Shown one piece after another: positions 1 to 8,065 of a stretch of 64,000 nucleotides of DNA; position 1 is the first letter of the stretch; every line of letters begins with the position of its first letter. Under the pieces are notes generated by a model, which saw nothing but the letters and a program-made list of their open reading frames with translations, had not been told where the DNA came from and searched no databases. Where the stretch lies: positions 2,356,001 to 2,420,000 of the forward strand of contig CP069418.1 of NCBI GenBank assembly GCA_017569305.1, written 5' to 3'. A program made the translations under genes and the position numbers. This stretch comes from Clostridiales bacterium FE2011 (GTDB lineage: Bacteria; Bacillota; Clostridia; Christensenellales; Aristaeellaceae).

Positions 1-1496
1 TTATTGACGATGGCTTCCTGAAGAAAGATATGCCGATGCTCATCAAACTGATCCTGGCATTGGCGTTTACCTATCTTTTCAAATACGCATTTACGTACTT
101 TTCAAACAAACTCCTTATTTACCTGGGGAATGGCCTTCTTAAGGAAGTGAAAGCGGGCATCTATGACCAGCTGATGACGATGGACCTTTCCTTCTATACC
201 GGGAACGACGTGGGATACATCAATGCCCGTGTGGAAGAAGTGAGTGCCATTGACGCACTCTTTTCCACGCAAAGCCTTTCCCTTGTGTCAGCGCTGCTGG
301 AATTCATTTTTGCCCTGGTGATCCTGCTGTCGCTCAGCTGGAAGATTCTGCTGATGCTGCTGATTCCTGTCCCGATCCTTATTTTTGCAGTGGTTCTTGT
401 TTCCGGCAAACTCAACAAGCAGGTTAAGGAGGCCCTGAATCATTCTGCGGAATACGCAGGCAAGGTGCAGGATACGCTTCGGGGAATGGAAACCGTAAAA
501 TCCCAGGGCCTTGAGGATGTTGAGAAAGAAAAGATCGACAATTATAACCGAACCGCCCTGGACAGCCAGAAAAAGCAGTCCAATACCATCAACGGTTTCT
601 CGGTGGGGATGGGATCTGTCAGTTCCATTCTTACGGTGATCATTTATCTCATCGGCGGCATCTATTTTATAAAAGGAGAGGTGACAATGGGTTCATTTGT
701 CGCGCTCTCGAACTATGCGGGCAAACTGTATGCGCCGATCCTGTCCTATGCAGGCACCGCGGTTATCCTTCAGCCGGCAATCACAGCCTTAAAGCGTGTT
801 TCCGATTTCTTCTTCAGCGATTCGAAACATCCGGCGGCGGGTGTAAAGAAAAACCTGGGCAGTATTCAGCAGATAGAGTACAGCAATATTGCTTTTTCAT
901 ACAGCGATCAGACGGATCTGATTCATGGTTTTAATATGCGGATAGGGAAAGGAGAGCGGGTTCAGCTTGTCGGGCGCAACGGCTCAGGGAAAAGCACCCT
1001 GATCAGGATGCTGCTTCAGCTGGTTAAGCCAAATGAAGGCACGGTGTCGATCAACGGCGTTTCACTGGATGATATCGAGCATTCTTCCCTCATCAGCTGC
1101 GTTTCGTATGTTTCCCAGCATAGTTATGTTTTCAACGAAAGTGTGGAGAAGAACATTTTCTATGGCGTGGAAGCACCGCGCACAGATTCCCGTTACCGTC
1201 AGATCATAGAGGGGCTGGGGCTCGACACAGTCATAGACCGCCTGGCTTCGGAAGGCGATGAACGCATTGGAGAAAACGGCTCCCGCCTTTCCGGAGGAGA
1301 AATCCAGAAAATCTGTATTGCCAGGGCTTTGCTGCTCAACAGGGACATGTTCATTTTTGATGAAGCCACATCCAATCTGGATGCGGACGCCATCGCATAT
1401 CTTATCGATACAGTAAAAGCATCAGACGCGACCTGGCTGATTGTTGATCACCAGAATGATTTCGGCGATCTTGGTTTCAGGAAGGTATTTATATAG
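1..1496 (+). CDS. ABC exporter, fused permease/ATPase half-transporter (5' end outside window)
   Basis: Type I ABC exporter half-transporter: a membrane domain followed by a cytoplasmic ATPase that drives export of an unidentified substrate. The frame is open from base 3, with nine codons upstream of the first ATG (position 30), and the usual first helix region is missing, so the gene starts before the window. Counting from that ATG, about 270 residues of membrane domain with several hydrophobic helices precede the ATPase. The ATPase carries Walker A GRNGSGKS (315-322), the signature LSGGE (about 420), Walker B ending FDEA (about 444) and an H-loop VDHQ. All key ATPase motifs are intact. The stop is followed after 8 nt by a perfect palindrome that could end transcription. 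The substrate (peptide, lipid or drug) cannot be told from the sequence. Confidence 0.9.
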   Translation, partial: IDDGFLKKDMPMLIKLILALAFTYLFKYAFTYFSNKLLIYLGNGLLKEVKAGIYDQLMTMDLSFYTGNDVGYINARVEEVSAIDALFSTQSLSLVSALLEFIFALVILLSLSWKILLMLLIPVPILIFAVVLVSGKLNKQVKEALNHSAEYAGKVQDTLRGMETVKSQGLEDVEKEKIDNYNRTALDSQKKQSNTINGFSVGMGSVSSILTVIIYLIGGIYFIKGEVTMGSFVALSNYAGKLYAPILSYAGTAVILQPAITALKRVSDFFFSDSKHPAAGVKKNLGSIQQIEYSNIAFSYSDQTDLIHGFNMRIGKGERVQLVGRNGSGKSTLIRMLLQLVKPNEGTVSINGVSLDDIEHSSLISCVSYVSQHSYVFNESVEKNIFYGVEAPRTDSRYRQIIEGLGLDTVIDRLASEGDERIGENGSRLSGGEIQKICIARALLLNRDMFIFDEATSNLDADAIAYLIDTVKASDATWLIVDHQNDFGDLGFRKVFI

Positions 1497-1504
1497 TGAA
1501 CAAC

Positions 1505-1531
1505 GGACACTGGGGACTGTCCCCAGTGTCC
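1505..1531. repeat. Palindromic repeat family A, copy 1
   Basis: A 27-bp perfect palindrome: 13-bp arms GGACACTGGGGAC and its complement around a single centre base. It starts 8 nt after the ABC exporter stop and is followed by TTTT, so it could work as a terminator. The same arms recur at about ten places in this window. Confidence 0.9.
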
Positions 1532-1596
1532 ACTTTTGCGGTTCTCCCTGTATCCAGTATTTTTCGTGCCGCTTCCGTCCTGTCATCCTGTCTTTA

Positions 1597-1605
1597 TGCT
1601 ATACT
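1597..1605 (+). promoter_or_regulatory. Extended -10 promoter of the MFS symporter gene
   Basis: TGC-TATACT, an extended -10 (TGn) element 43 nt before the ATG of the symporter. No good -35 is seen 17 nt upstream, as expected for an extended -10 promoter. Confidence 0.45.
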
Positions 1606-1647
1606 GTTATCAACAGTTCAAAACCATATAGAAAGCAGGAAGACAGT

Positions 1648-3042
1648 ATGAAAACCAGACGTCTGACAAAAAAGGAAATGTGGATTTTTGCGGTTGGCCA
1701 GCTGGGCTGGTCCATCCTCAGCGGCATCATCAACACCTGGCTTGTGACCTTCTACCTGCCGACGCAGAGCTCGGTGGACGCGGGCGCGAAGTTCTATGTG
1801 CCGACGGGCCTGGTGATCTTCGGCGTGCTGACGGTGCTCGGCCTGATCACCTTTTTTTGCCGGATCTTTGACGCGGTGACGGATCCCTGGATCGCGTCGC
1901 TCTCCGACCGGAGCCGGAACCCGAAGGGCCGGCGCATTCCCTTTATGCAGAAAGCGGCCATTCCCTTTGCCGTGATTACAATCCTTGTGTTCTTCGCCCC
2001 TGTGGAAGCGATCAGCACGGTGAACATCGTCTGGATCTTTGTTTTCCTGATTCTCTTCTATCTGTTCATGACCATGTACTGTACGCCGTATAACGCGCTG
2101 ATTTCCGAATTCGGCAAAACCCAGGAAGACCGGATGTACATATCCACGGCCATTTCCCTGACCTTCTTCTTCGGTACCCTGATTGCTTACCTGCCCTTTG
2201 TGTTCGCATCCTTCCTCCAGTCCGCTGTCAGCTATGCCTGGAGCTACCGCATCCTGTTCATCGTGCTGGCGGCGGTGGCGCTGGCCTGCATGCTGGTGCC
2301 CTGCTTCAAGCTGAAGGAAAAGGACTTCGTGGACGCGGAGCCCAGCGACAGCAACGCCATGAAGAGCCTGGCGAAAACCTTCCGGAACAGGAACTTCCGC
2401 CGCTTTGCCGCGTCGGACGTGGCCTACTGGATCGGCCTGACGCTGTTCCAGACCGGCCTGCCCTTCTTTGTGAAGGTATCCATGCAGCTGGATGAGTTCT
2501 ACACGACCGTATTCCTGGGCGCCATGACGGTGCTCTCCGCCTGCTTCTATCCCTTTGTTTCCAAGCTGGTAGCCAAGCAGGGCAAGAAGAAGCTGGTCAT
2601 CATCGGCTTCCTCGGCCTGGCGGTGGCTTACGTCATCACGGCTCTGATCGGCGTGGTGCCGGGTCTGACGGGCATTGTTCCCGGCGCGCTTATCGTGATC
2701 ATCGCCGCTTTCCCCATGGCGCTGCTGGGCATCATTCCCCAGGCCATCGTGGCGGATGTGGCGGAGCAGGACGCGCTGCTGACCGGGGAAAAGCGGGAAG
2801 GCATGTTCTTCGCTGCCCGGACCTTCGCCATGAAGTTCGGCCAGTCCGTGGCCATGCTGGTATTCACCTCCCTGGCGGTGCTGGGCACCACACAGGACCT
2901 GACCAGCAACGACCTGACCGCGTCTCCCGTGGGATTGCGGATTGTCGCGGTGGTGGCTGTATGCTTCTGCGTCCTGGGCGCGGTGCTCCTTGCGGCGTAT
3001 GATGAGAAAAAAGTAATGGGGGACCTGCAGAAAAATGATTAA
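1648..3042 (+). CDS. MFS transporter, glycoside-pentoside-hexuronide (GPH/MelB-like) cation symporter
   Basis: A 464-residue integral membrane protein with about 12 hydrophobic helices, as in MelB-type sodium/proton-sugar symporters. Near the N-terminus it has the family pattern of a Gly-rich first helix (WSILSGIINTWLVTFYLP), then FCRIFDAVTDPWIASLSDR, which matches the conserved D-x3-DP segment involved in cation coupling in this family. The cytoplasmic loop RSRNPKGRRIPFM is also typical. The start chosen is the ATG at 1648, preceded by GAAAGCAGGAAG; a longer frame upstream has no ribosome site and no helix-like sequence. It is a single gene, separated from the exporter by a palindrome. The sugar transported cannot be inferred because there is no glycosidase neighbour. 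Confidence 0.88.
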   Translation: MKTRRLTKKEMWIFAVGQLGWSILSGIINTWLVTFYLPTQSSVDAGAKFYVPTGLVIFGVLTVLGLITFFCRIFDAVTDPWIASLSDRSRNPKGRRIPFMQKAAIPFAVITILVFFAPVEAISTVNIVWIFVFLILFYLFMTMYCTPYNALISEFGKTQEDRMYISTAISLTFFFGTLIAYLPFVFASFLQSAVSYAWSYRILFIVLAAVALACMLVPCFKLKEKDFVDAEPSDSNAMKSLAKTFRNRNFRRFAASDVAYWIGLTLFQTGLPFFVKVSMQLDEFYTTVFLGAMTVLSACFYPFVSKLVAKQGKKKLVIIGFLGLAVAYVITALIGVVPGLTGIVPGALIVIIAAFPMALLGIIPQAIVADVAEQDALLTGEKREGMFFAARTFAMKFGQSVAMLVFTSLAVLGTTQDLTSNDLTASPVGLRIVAVVAVCFCVLGAVLLAAYDEKKVMGDLQKND

Positions 3043-3106
3043 TCATTTTTCTGCAATGCAGAATTCAGAATGCAGAATTCAGAATTAATAGTCTGCGGCA
3101 AATGGA

Positions 3107-3131
3107 TGGACACTGGGACAGTCAGTGTCCA
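3107..3131. repeat. Palindromic repeat family A, shortened variant
   Basis: Arms TGGACACTG / CAGTGTCCA around GGACAGT: a shortened relative of the 27-bp palindrome. Just upstream (3061-3090) is an A/T-rich run of GAATTCAGAAT-like units, another motif that recurs between genes in this window. Confidence 0.7.
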
Positions 3132-3175
3132 TTTTTACCGGAACACCATGACGTACAGTGTCCAGGCGGCAGAAG

Positions 3176-3248
3176 TGTGACTGCAGGGACTGACTGTCTG
3201 TCACTGTTCTTGAAAAGAATGTGACTGAAAGTCTGTCCCTCTGTCACT
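3176..3248. repeat. Repeat family B, copy 1 (inverted relative to 5052-5120)
   Basis: About 73 bp of GTGACnGAnGGGACAGAC-type sequence arranged as two imperfect inverted halves. Its reverse complement matches the element at about 5052-5120 nearly base for base, so the two copies lie in opposite orientation around the sigma-fragment/radical-SAM segment. Confidence 0.75.
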
Positions 3249-3326
3249 GCTTCTGCCGTTTTTTTGTAGCCGTCTTGGCTCTTTTTTGCTATGATTGTAT
3301 CCAACACAAAACTTTTTCAGAAATGA

Positions 3327-3352
3327 TGCAAAAAACACGAACCGGCATCGTC
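3327..3352 (+). promoter_or_regulatory. Putative ECF-type promoter of the truncated sigma gene
   Basis: TGCAAA, 16 nt, then CGTC, lying 30 nt upstream of the start codon. The same layout (TGTAAG-N16-CGTC) precedes the intact sigma gene at 28749-29234. ECF factors commonly transcribe their own genes from promoters of this -35/-10 geometry, so autoregulation is inferred. Confidence 0.4.
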
Positions 3353-3381
3353 AGTATATGTGAAAGGAGGTTGGTCACCGG

Positions 3382-3906
3382 ATGATTGCGGAAAAGGGCC
3401 CGTCCTGCAACACGGAAGAATTGTTTGACAACCTGGTACTGGAATACCAGATGCCGCTGAAGCGCCTGTGCTTTATGTATCTGCGTGACATGACCCTGGC
3501 TGAGGATGCCGTGCAGGATACATTCCTGAAGGTATACAAGAACATGGATCAGTTCAGGGAAGGCTGCAGCATGAAAACCTGGATCATGAAGATCGGGGTC
3601 AACACCTGCCGTGACATGCTTCGTTCCGCCTGGCTTCGCCACAGGAAAATGAGCGTGAACCCGGACGACCTCCAGCTGGCCGCTGAAGAAAGCGAAAAGG
3701 ATGAAGAGGCGGAAGAACTTGGCCAGGCGCTGCTGAAGCTGCCTGTCCGGTATAAAGACGTGATTCTCCTTTACTATTATCAGGACATGAATCTGACTGA
3801 GGTTGCGGAAGCACTGCATGGACACCCGGGACAGTCCCCAGTGTCCACTTTATTTTGGACACCCGGGACAGTCCCCAGTGTCCACTTTCAATTAATTAAC
3901 GGATGA
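3382..3906 (+). pseudogene. ECF sigma factor, C-terminally truncated by palindromic repeats
   Basis: Residues 1 to about 146 are a clear ECF (sigma-70 family) factor. Region 2 includes AEDAVQDTFLKVYKNMDQF and the core-binding/promoter-melting helix MKTWIMKIGVNTCRDMLR; region 4 starts with LPVRYKDVILLYYYQDMNLTEVA. The protein stops matching the family right after EVAEALH, where the second helix of the region 4 helix-turn-helix (the -35 recognition helix) should follow. From there the frame reads through two copies of palindrome A and ends in a repeat-encoded tail. The recognition helix is therefore lost and no anti-sigma gene follows. The ribosome site AAAGGAGG lies 11 nt before the ATG. It converges with, and overlaps, the radical SAM gene by 11 bp. 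It is probably non-functional; expression as a truncated protein is possible. Confidence 0.8.
3820..3883. repeat. Two tandem copies of palindromic repeat family A
   Basis: Two near-identical 27-bp copies (3820-3846 and 3857-3883), each GGACACCCGGGAC + A + GTCCCCAGTGTCC, separated by 10 nt. They form the exact breakpoint of the sigma gene and lie 12 bp from the stop of the radical SAM gene. Confidence 0.9.
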
Positions 3907-4945
3907 TCTTTGTCGGAACGTCCATCGCTGCCAGAATTCTGTAAATGGCGCTGGCGGTATCACTGTACGCCAGGTCCTGAGGCAGCTGCTCCAGCGCCCG
4001 GAGCAGTTCCTCCCGGCCGGGCAGGCGGTCAATGTCATAGAACGCGGTATAGTCCCGGTTTCCCGGCAGCTCACTGATGCGCAGGGCCGTCTCCCGGATA
4101 TCCAGCGTCCGCATATTACCCAGGCATTCCGTTTCCGCACCGGTGTTTCCCACATACAGGTTTCCGTCCGGATGCACGGTCAGGTACAGTTCGTCCTGGG
4201 GCTGCCGGAACAGCTCCGCGATCTCAAGCCCGCCTTCGATCCGCTCCCGGAGCATGCCGGGGGTGCAGACTTCCTGCCGCATTTCTTCCGGCCAGCGCCA
4301 GCGATCCAGCTGCGGGCGAAGCTGATTGAGCATCTCCAGGGTGCCGCGGTAAGGTTCAAACTCCGCCATGTGCACATGGGGCGTGAAATTGGGAACGGCG
4401 AAAAAGATCCAGCTTGGCTGAAGCCTGGTGATCAGGCTGTCGATCCCATCCGCATCCTCCGGGAAGAACCGGTTGAACATCAGGGACAGGCCGACTGTTG
4501 CTCCGCGGGACTTGATATATTCCGCAACGTCAACCGAGGCCTGGTAAGCGCCGTCCCGCCGGACGATCTCATCATGGTGCGCGGCGTTTCCGTGGATGGT
4601 GATGCCGAAGTCACGGTAGCCGCAGTCCATATAAGCCTGCAGCACGGCGTCCCGGTCTTTCCGGTTCAGCAGGGCAATGCCGCTGGTCATGCCGTGGTGG
4701 TAGTGGGGAATGTGCTGGGTCGAAGCAGCGCTCCGGATGATGGTTTCAATCTCCGGATGGTTCATGGGTTCATTGTCCATGGTGAAGCTGGTTTCACAGG
4801 GCAGGAGGGCTGCCAGGGTGTCCAGCTTTTCAATGCACAAAAGCGCCAGCTCCGCGGGCATCATGGGTCCCGGGCCGCCGTTCACATAGCAGTGCCTGCA
4901 GCGGGTATTGCACCCGGCAATCAAAAGATCAAAATTAATGGACAT
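3896..4945 (-). CDS. Radical SAM protein
   Basis: A 349-residue radical S-adenosylmethionine enzyme of unknown substrate. The cluster-binding motif CNTRCRHC (CxxxCxxC, Cys12, 16, 19) is intact and is followed by the aromatic Tyr usual in this family. Further on, a Gly-rich segment and TMDNEPMNHPE match the SAM-binding strand region. The C-terminal third (LYLTVHPDGNLYVGNTGAE) resembles the C-terminal part of SPASM/anaerobic-maturase-type proteins but lacks an obvious extra Cys cluster. The start ATG has AAGGAG 6 nt upstream. It is a single gene on its strand with no peptide precursor visible next to it, so a natural-product role is not supported. Confidence 0.82.
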   Translation of the reverse strand: MSINFDLLIAGCNTRCRHCYVNGGPGPMMPAELALLCIEKLDTLAALLPCETSFTMDNEPMNHPEIETIIRSAASTQHIPHYHHGMTSGIALLNRKDRDAVLQAYMDCGYRDFGITIHGNAAHHDEIVRRDGAYQASVDVAEYIKSRGATVGLSLMFNRFFPEDADGIDSLITRLQPSWIFFAVPNFTPHVHMAEFEPYRGTLEMLNQLRPQLDRWRWPEEMRQEVCTPGMLRERIEGGLEIAELFRQPQDELYLTVHPDGNLYVGNTGAETECLGNMRTLDIRETALRISELPGNRDYTAFYDIDRLPGREELLRALEQLPQDLAYSDTASAIYRILAAMDVPTKIIR

Positions 4946-4996
4946 AGTACTCCTTGAGATGAAACAAGAATTGGGATTGGCACCATGATACTAGAA

Positions 4997-5020
4997 AAAC
5001 AGGCAGAATTCTACCTGTTT
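4997..5020. promoter_or_regulatory. Inverted repeat upstream of the radical SAM gene (candidate operator)
   Basis: AAACAGGcAGAA and TTCTaCCTGTTT form a 24-bp palindrome (11 of 12 base pairs) 52-75 nt upstream of the radical SAM start. It overlaps the likely promoter region, so a repressor site is plausible. It lacks a T-tract on the minus strand. Confidence 0.4.
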
Positions 5021-5037
5021 GTGAGCAGAAAGCAAAC

Positions 5038-5133
5038 AGCGGCAGGAACAGTGACAGAAGGGACAGACTTTCAGTCACATTTTCTTCGAAAACAGTGACA
5101 GACAGTCAGTCCCTCAGTCACGCTCCTGCCGCT
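5038..5133. repeat. Repeat family B, copy 2, inside a long hairpin
   Basis: Outer arms AGCGGCAGGA and TCCTGCCGCT enclose the family B core (about 5052-5120), the reverse-complement copy of 3176-3248. The whole 96-nt stretch can fold into a long interrupted hairpin. Confidence 0.7.
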
Positions 5134-5166
5134 ATTCCATTACGCTTTGAATAATTCCAAAGGCTC

Positions 5167-5250
5167 ACATTGTCATTCTGAGCAAGGCCGTTCATCGGCC
5201 GCGTCGAAGAATCTCCTCCGGGGATGTTAACCTTCAACGTGTAAGGAACT
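5167..5250 (+). repeat. Modular repeat family E, copy 1 (stem GGCCG/CGGCC)
   Basis: TGTCATTCTGAGCAA, a hairpin GGCCG-TTCAT-CGGCC, then GCGTCGAAGAATCTCC, CTCCGGGGATGTTAACC and a GTAAGGAACTTC tail. Other copies in this window keep the flanks but carry a different, still complementary, stem. Confidence 0.75.
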
Positions 5251-5273
5251 TCTTCAGTAAAGAGAATTATCAG

Positions 5274-5981
5274 TTACTTCACTTCAAACGTAATAATGAT
5301 GTTCGCATTCACGCTGATCTTCGCCGCGTGGATGATGGTGGCGGCGTCGGCGGCGGACTCTGCCATTCCGGCGGCCTTTACGGCAAAGTTGTTGGCGCCG
5401 CTGTCATAGGCGTACACGCCGTTTTCCTGGATGTTTTCAATTTCCAGGTTGGTGAATCCGGCGGCTTCCGCCAGCACGGCGGCCTTGGCCTTTGCGTCTT
5501 CCACAGCCATCCTCAGGGCGTCCGCCCGGGCAGCGGTTTCATCCTGCACGGAGAAGGAAACGCCGTCCAGCATGTTGGCGCCGGCACCGAAGGCCAGGTC
5601 AATCACCTCGCCCACGCGGCTCATGTCCGTGACCCGGACAGCCAGGCTGGAAGAGGCGTTGTAGCCGGTGATTTTTTCGCTGCCACCGTAGCTGCTGTAG
5701 TCGTATATACCGTAGAGGTTGATATACCCGGTGTTGATATCATCCTCGGCAAAACCGGCAGCCGTCAGGGCTTCCCGGATCCGGGCGATGATCTCGTTGG
5801 CTTCCGCCTGGGCACGGGGCGCCTCGGCGTTCCGGGCATTCACGCCCAGGGACACAACCGCCACGTCGGCGGGGACCAGCACCTCGCCGGTGCCGGAGAC
5901 GGAGATGGTGGAATCCGCCAGGGCGGCGGACAGGGACAGGGCCAGCACAAGGGCCAGGATGATTGCAGTCAGTTTACGCAT
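5274..5981 (-). CDS. Secreted SIMPL-domain (DUF541) protein
   Basis: A 235-residue exported protein. It has an N-terminal signal peptide (MRKLTAIILALVLALSLSAALA, cleavage near residue 22) followed by one SIMPL/DUF541 domain covering the rest. The family hallmark opens the mature part: ISVSGTGEVLVPADVAVVSLGV. Later come the YNASSSLAVRVTDMSRVGEVIDLAFGAGAN segment and the DAKAKAAVLAEAAG helix. The function of the family is poorly known; members are exported and some are linked to stress or to surface complexes. GGAGG sits 8 nt before the ATG. It is a monocistronic gene divergent from the diguanylate cyclase. Confidence 0.88.
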   Translation of the reverse strand: MRKLTAIILALVLALSLSAALADSTISVSGTGEVLVPADVAVVSLGVNARNAEAPRAQAEANEIIARIREALTAAGFAEDDINTGYINLYGIYDYSSYGGSEKITGYNASSSLAVRVTDMSRVGEVIDLAFGAGANMLDGVSFSVQDETAARADALRMAVEDAKAKAAVLAEAAGFTNLEIENIQENGVYAYDSGANNFAVKAAGMAESAADAATIIHAAKISVNANIIITFEVK

Positions 5982-6070
5982 AAAAGAAATCCTCCTTCAA
6001 AGTGGTTTCACTAAGTATGACGTATGCACTCATCAAAAAGTTCCGTAAATTTTTCCGGCTTTTTTCTACA

Positions 6071-6099
6071 TTGACACTACCACGGTGACAAGGTAAAAT
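6071..6099 (+). promoter_or_regulatory. Sigma-A promoter of the diguanylate cyclase gene
   Basis: TTGACA, a 17-nt spacer and TAAAAT, about 50 nt upstream of the start codon. Confidence 0.7.
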
Positions 6100-6150
6100 G
6101 CAAGTGTAGTCTGGGTGAATTGTAAAAAACTATATCAGGGGGTCATGATC

Positions 6151-7530
6151 GTGTCGTTAATCAAAAAAAGAGCAGAGCGGGGCGTTTCACTGAGACGCTT
6201 TTCCTGGCTTATGCTCTTTTTGTCCGCGATCATCATGGCCATCCTGCTGTATACCACCATCAGCACGGTGCGGGCTTTTGACGCCCTGTCCGACGCGACG
6301 GGAGACTATATCGAGCTGGCTGCCGCCGCGGATGACCTGATGGACGCCTCCGATTACCTGACGGAGGAGGTCCAGCGCTATACCGTTATCGGCGACCGGA
6401 CGCACCTGGAAAACTATTTCCGGGAGGCGGAGGGAGAGCGCAGGCGGGAGCATGCCCTGGCGGTCATGTTCAAGAACGCTCCCAATTCCCCGGCCCTGGC
6501 CCAGCTGCAATCGGCCATGAATGAATCCATGGACCTGATGAACCGGGAACACTATGCCATGCGCCTGATGCTGGACGCCTCCGGGGATACGGATATCCCG
6601 GCCGCCCTGCAGAAGGTGGAACTGACCGAAGAGGACAAGGCGCTGTCCGGAGAGGAAAAAACGAACAAGGCACAGCTGCTGACCCATGACGCGGATTATT
6701 ACGCGCAGAAGAGCCGGATCCGGGAGGATATGCAGGAGTGCGTGGACACCCTGACCGGAAGCACCCAGAAGACCCGGGAGGAAATGGAAGCCAAAACGGG
6801 CACCTCCCTGAAGTGGATGATCGCCCTGATCCTGCTCCAGAGCATCTGCGTGTTCAAGATCCTGTGGCTGACCACCCGGCTGGGCGTGCGGCCCTTGCTG
6901 AAGGCTGTGAACCACATCCGCAAGGATGAACAGCTGCCGGTCACCGGCGCCCAGGAATTCCGGTACCTGGCGGACACCTACAACAAGATGTACCACACCT
7001 ATAAGAAGAATATTGAGAGCCTGAGCTTCAAGGCCTCCCATGACGAACTGACGGGTGTGTATAACCGGGCAGGCTATGACCTGATCCGGGAAAGCCTGGA
7101 TCTTTCCTCCACCGCCCTGATGATCCTGGACGTGAACTTCTTTAAGGAGATCAATGATACCTCCGGCCATGAGACCGGCGACGAAGCCCTGAAGAAGGTC
7201 GGCCGGGTGCTGACGGAAAACTTCCGCTCTGTGGACTATATCTGCCGCATCGGCGGTGACGAGTTCACGGTCTTCATGGTGAACCTGAAGGATGAACCGG
7301 AGGAACTGATCCGGCGCAAGGTGGACCAGATCAACGCCGCCCTGATGGACGACTCCGACGGCTCCCCGTCGGTCAGCATGAGCGTGGGTATTGCCATCGG
7401 GGACGGGGAAGCGGATTCCCAGGAGCTGTTCCGCCGCGCGGACACTGCCCTCTATCACGTGAAGGAGAACGGCCGCATGGGCTGCTGCTTCTACGAAAAG
7501 GGCATGAAGATCAAGGAAAACGAAAGATAA
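6151..7530 (+). CDS. Membrane-bound diguanylate cyclase (GGDEF)
   Basis: Makes cyclic-di-GMP from two GTP. A 459-residue protein: transmembrane helix 1 (about 16-38), an extracytoplasmic helical sensor of about 190 residues, transmembrane helix 2 (WMIALILLQSICVFKILWL), a HAMP-like linker, then a GGDEF domain from about residue 295. The active-site motif IGGDEF (about 367-372) is intact; the upstream SHDELTGVYNR and DVNFFKEINDTSGHETGDEAL segments hold the metal and nucleotide ligands. No RxxD inhibitory site stands out. Start: GTG at 6151 is 8 nt after AGGGGG; the ATG at 6145 is too close to that site but cannot be excluded. An EAL protein of opposite activity lies at 25250-27181, so local c-di-GMP control is plausible. 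Confidence 0.88.
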   Translation: MSLIKKRAERGVSLRRFSWLMLFLSAIIMAILLYTTISTVRAFDALSDATGDYIELAAAADDLMDASDYLTEEVQRYTVIGDRTHLENYFREAEGERRREHALAVMFKNAPNSPALAQLQSAMNESMDLMNREHYAMRLMLDASGDTDIPAALQKVELTEEDKALSGEEKTNKAQLLTHDADYYAQKSRIREDMQECVDTLTGSTQKTREEMEAKTGTSLKWMIALILLQSICVFKILWLTTRLGVRPLLKAVNHIRKDEQLPVTGAQEFRYLADTYNKMYHTYKKNIESLSFKASHDELTGVYNRAGYDLIRESLDLSSTALMILDVNFFKEINDTSGHETGDEALKKVGRVLTENFRSVDYICRIGGDEFTVFMVNLKDEPEELIRRKVDQINAALMDDSDGSPSVSMSVGIAIGDGEADSQELFRRADTALYHVKENGRMGCCFYEKGMKIKENER

Positions 7531-7533
7531 AAG

Positions 7534-7563
7534 AAGCGGACACTGTGAATGCAGTGTCCGCTT
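7534..7563. terminator. Hairpin after the diguanylate cyclase gene
   Basis: Arms AAGCGGACACTG and CAGTGTCCGCTT (12 bp, perfect) around TGAATG, 3 nt after the stop codon. The arms share GGACACTG with palindrome family A. Downstream (7565-7600) is a run of AATTCATAATTC-type units. Confidence 0.6.
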
Positions 7564-7619
7564 AATTCATAATTCACAATTCATAATTCATAATTATATA
7601 GACTCAGACGGATAATAGG

Positions 7620-7711
7620 CGTTTGGGCATACCACTTGCGTTCCCGAATGTGAACGGGAGGGGAGATTCTTCGACGCGTTCGTTTCACTCACTTGCTCAG
7701 AATGACATCCT
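7620..7711 (-). repeat. Modular repeat family E, reverse-orientation copy
   Basis: The reverse strand reads TGTCATTCTGAGCAAGTGAG, a variable segment, then AACGCGTCGAAGAATCTCCC, the same flanks as at 5167 and 17624. The window from 7564 to 8065 contains no gene, only this and the next element plus short AT-rich repeats. Confidence 0.65.
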
Positions 7712-7751
7712 ATACGTTTTGAGTTCATCATTAAGTTTAGTTTGTCATCTT

Positions 7752-7920
7752 GGGGTTCGGAACGCCCGGAAATAGAGCCAGTGGCTCTATTTCAGTGGAG
7801 AACGGGGCGAAGAACCGATGACCTCCAGTGGAGGGAATCTCATCGGTTCTGAGGTCAACTGAAACGAGCGATCTGTCCGGGGGACAGTCGCGACGATTGA
7901 AGTTGCGGGTATCAGCCCCG
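7752..7920 (+). repeat. 169-bp structured repeat family F, copy 1
   Basis: Identical to 21961-22129 over 169 bp except for ten positions that make up five consecutive base pairs of one hairpin (7769-7793, arms GAAATAGAGCC / GGCTCTATTTC, loop AGT). Other predicted hairpins inside: GAACCGATGA with TCATCGGTTC enclosing CCTCCA-GT-GGAGG, and CTGTCC-GGG-GGACAG. It is followed by a family E-like tail (AAAGATCTCCTCC) and a GCGGC-CGTA-GCCGC hairpin. No coding potential is evident. Confidence 0.85.
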
Positions 7921-8065
7921 GGGTGGCGAAGCCGGAGTCGAAAGATCTCCTCCGCGGCCGTAGCCGCAACTTTACACTCTACACTCTTCACACTGTCACA
8001 TTATCCGCTGTGTTGCGGTGAAGAAAAACAATTATGAATTATGAATTGTGAATTCCGAATTGGTT

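Noticed and set aside
1441..1647. N-terminal extension of the MFS symporter
   Set aside because: Overlaps the ABC gene end and palindrome A; the ATG at 1648 has the ribosome site and the first helix follows.
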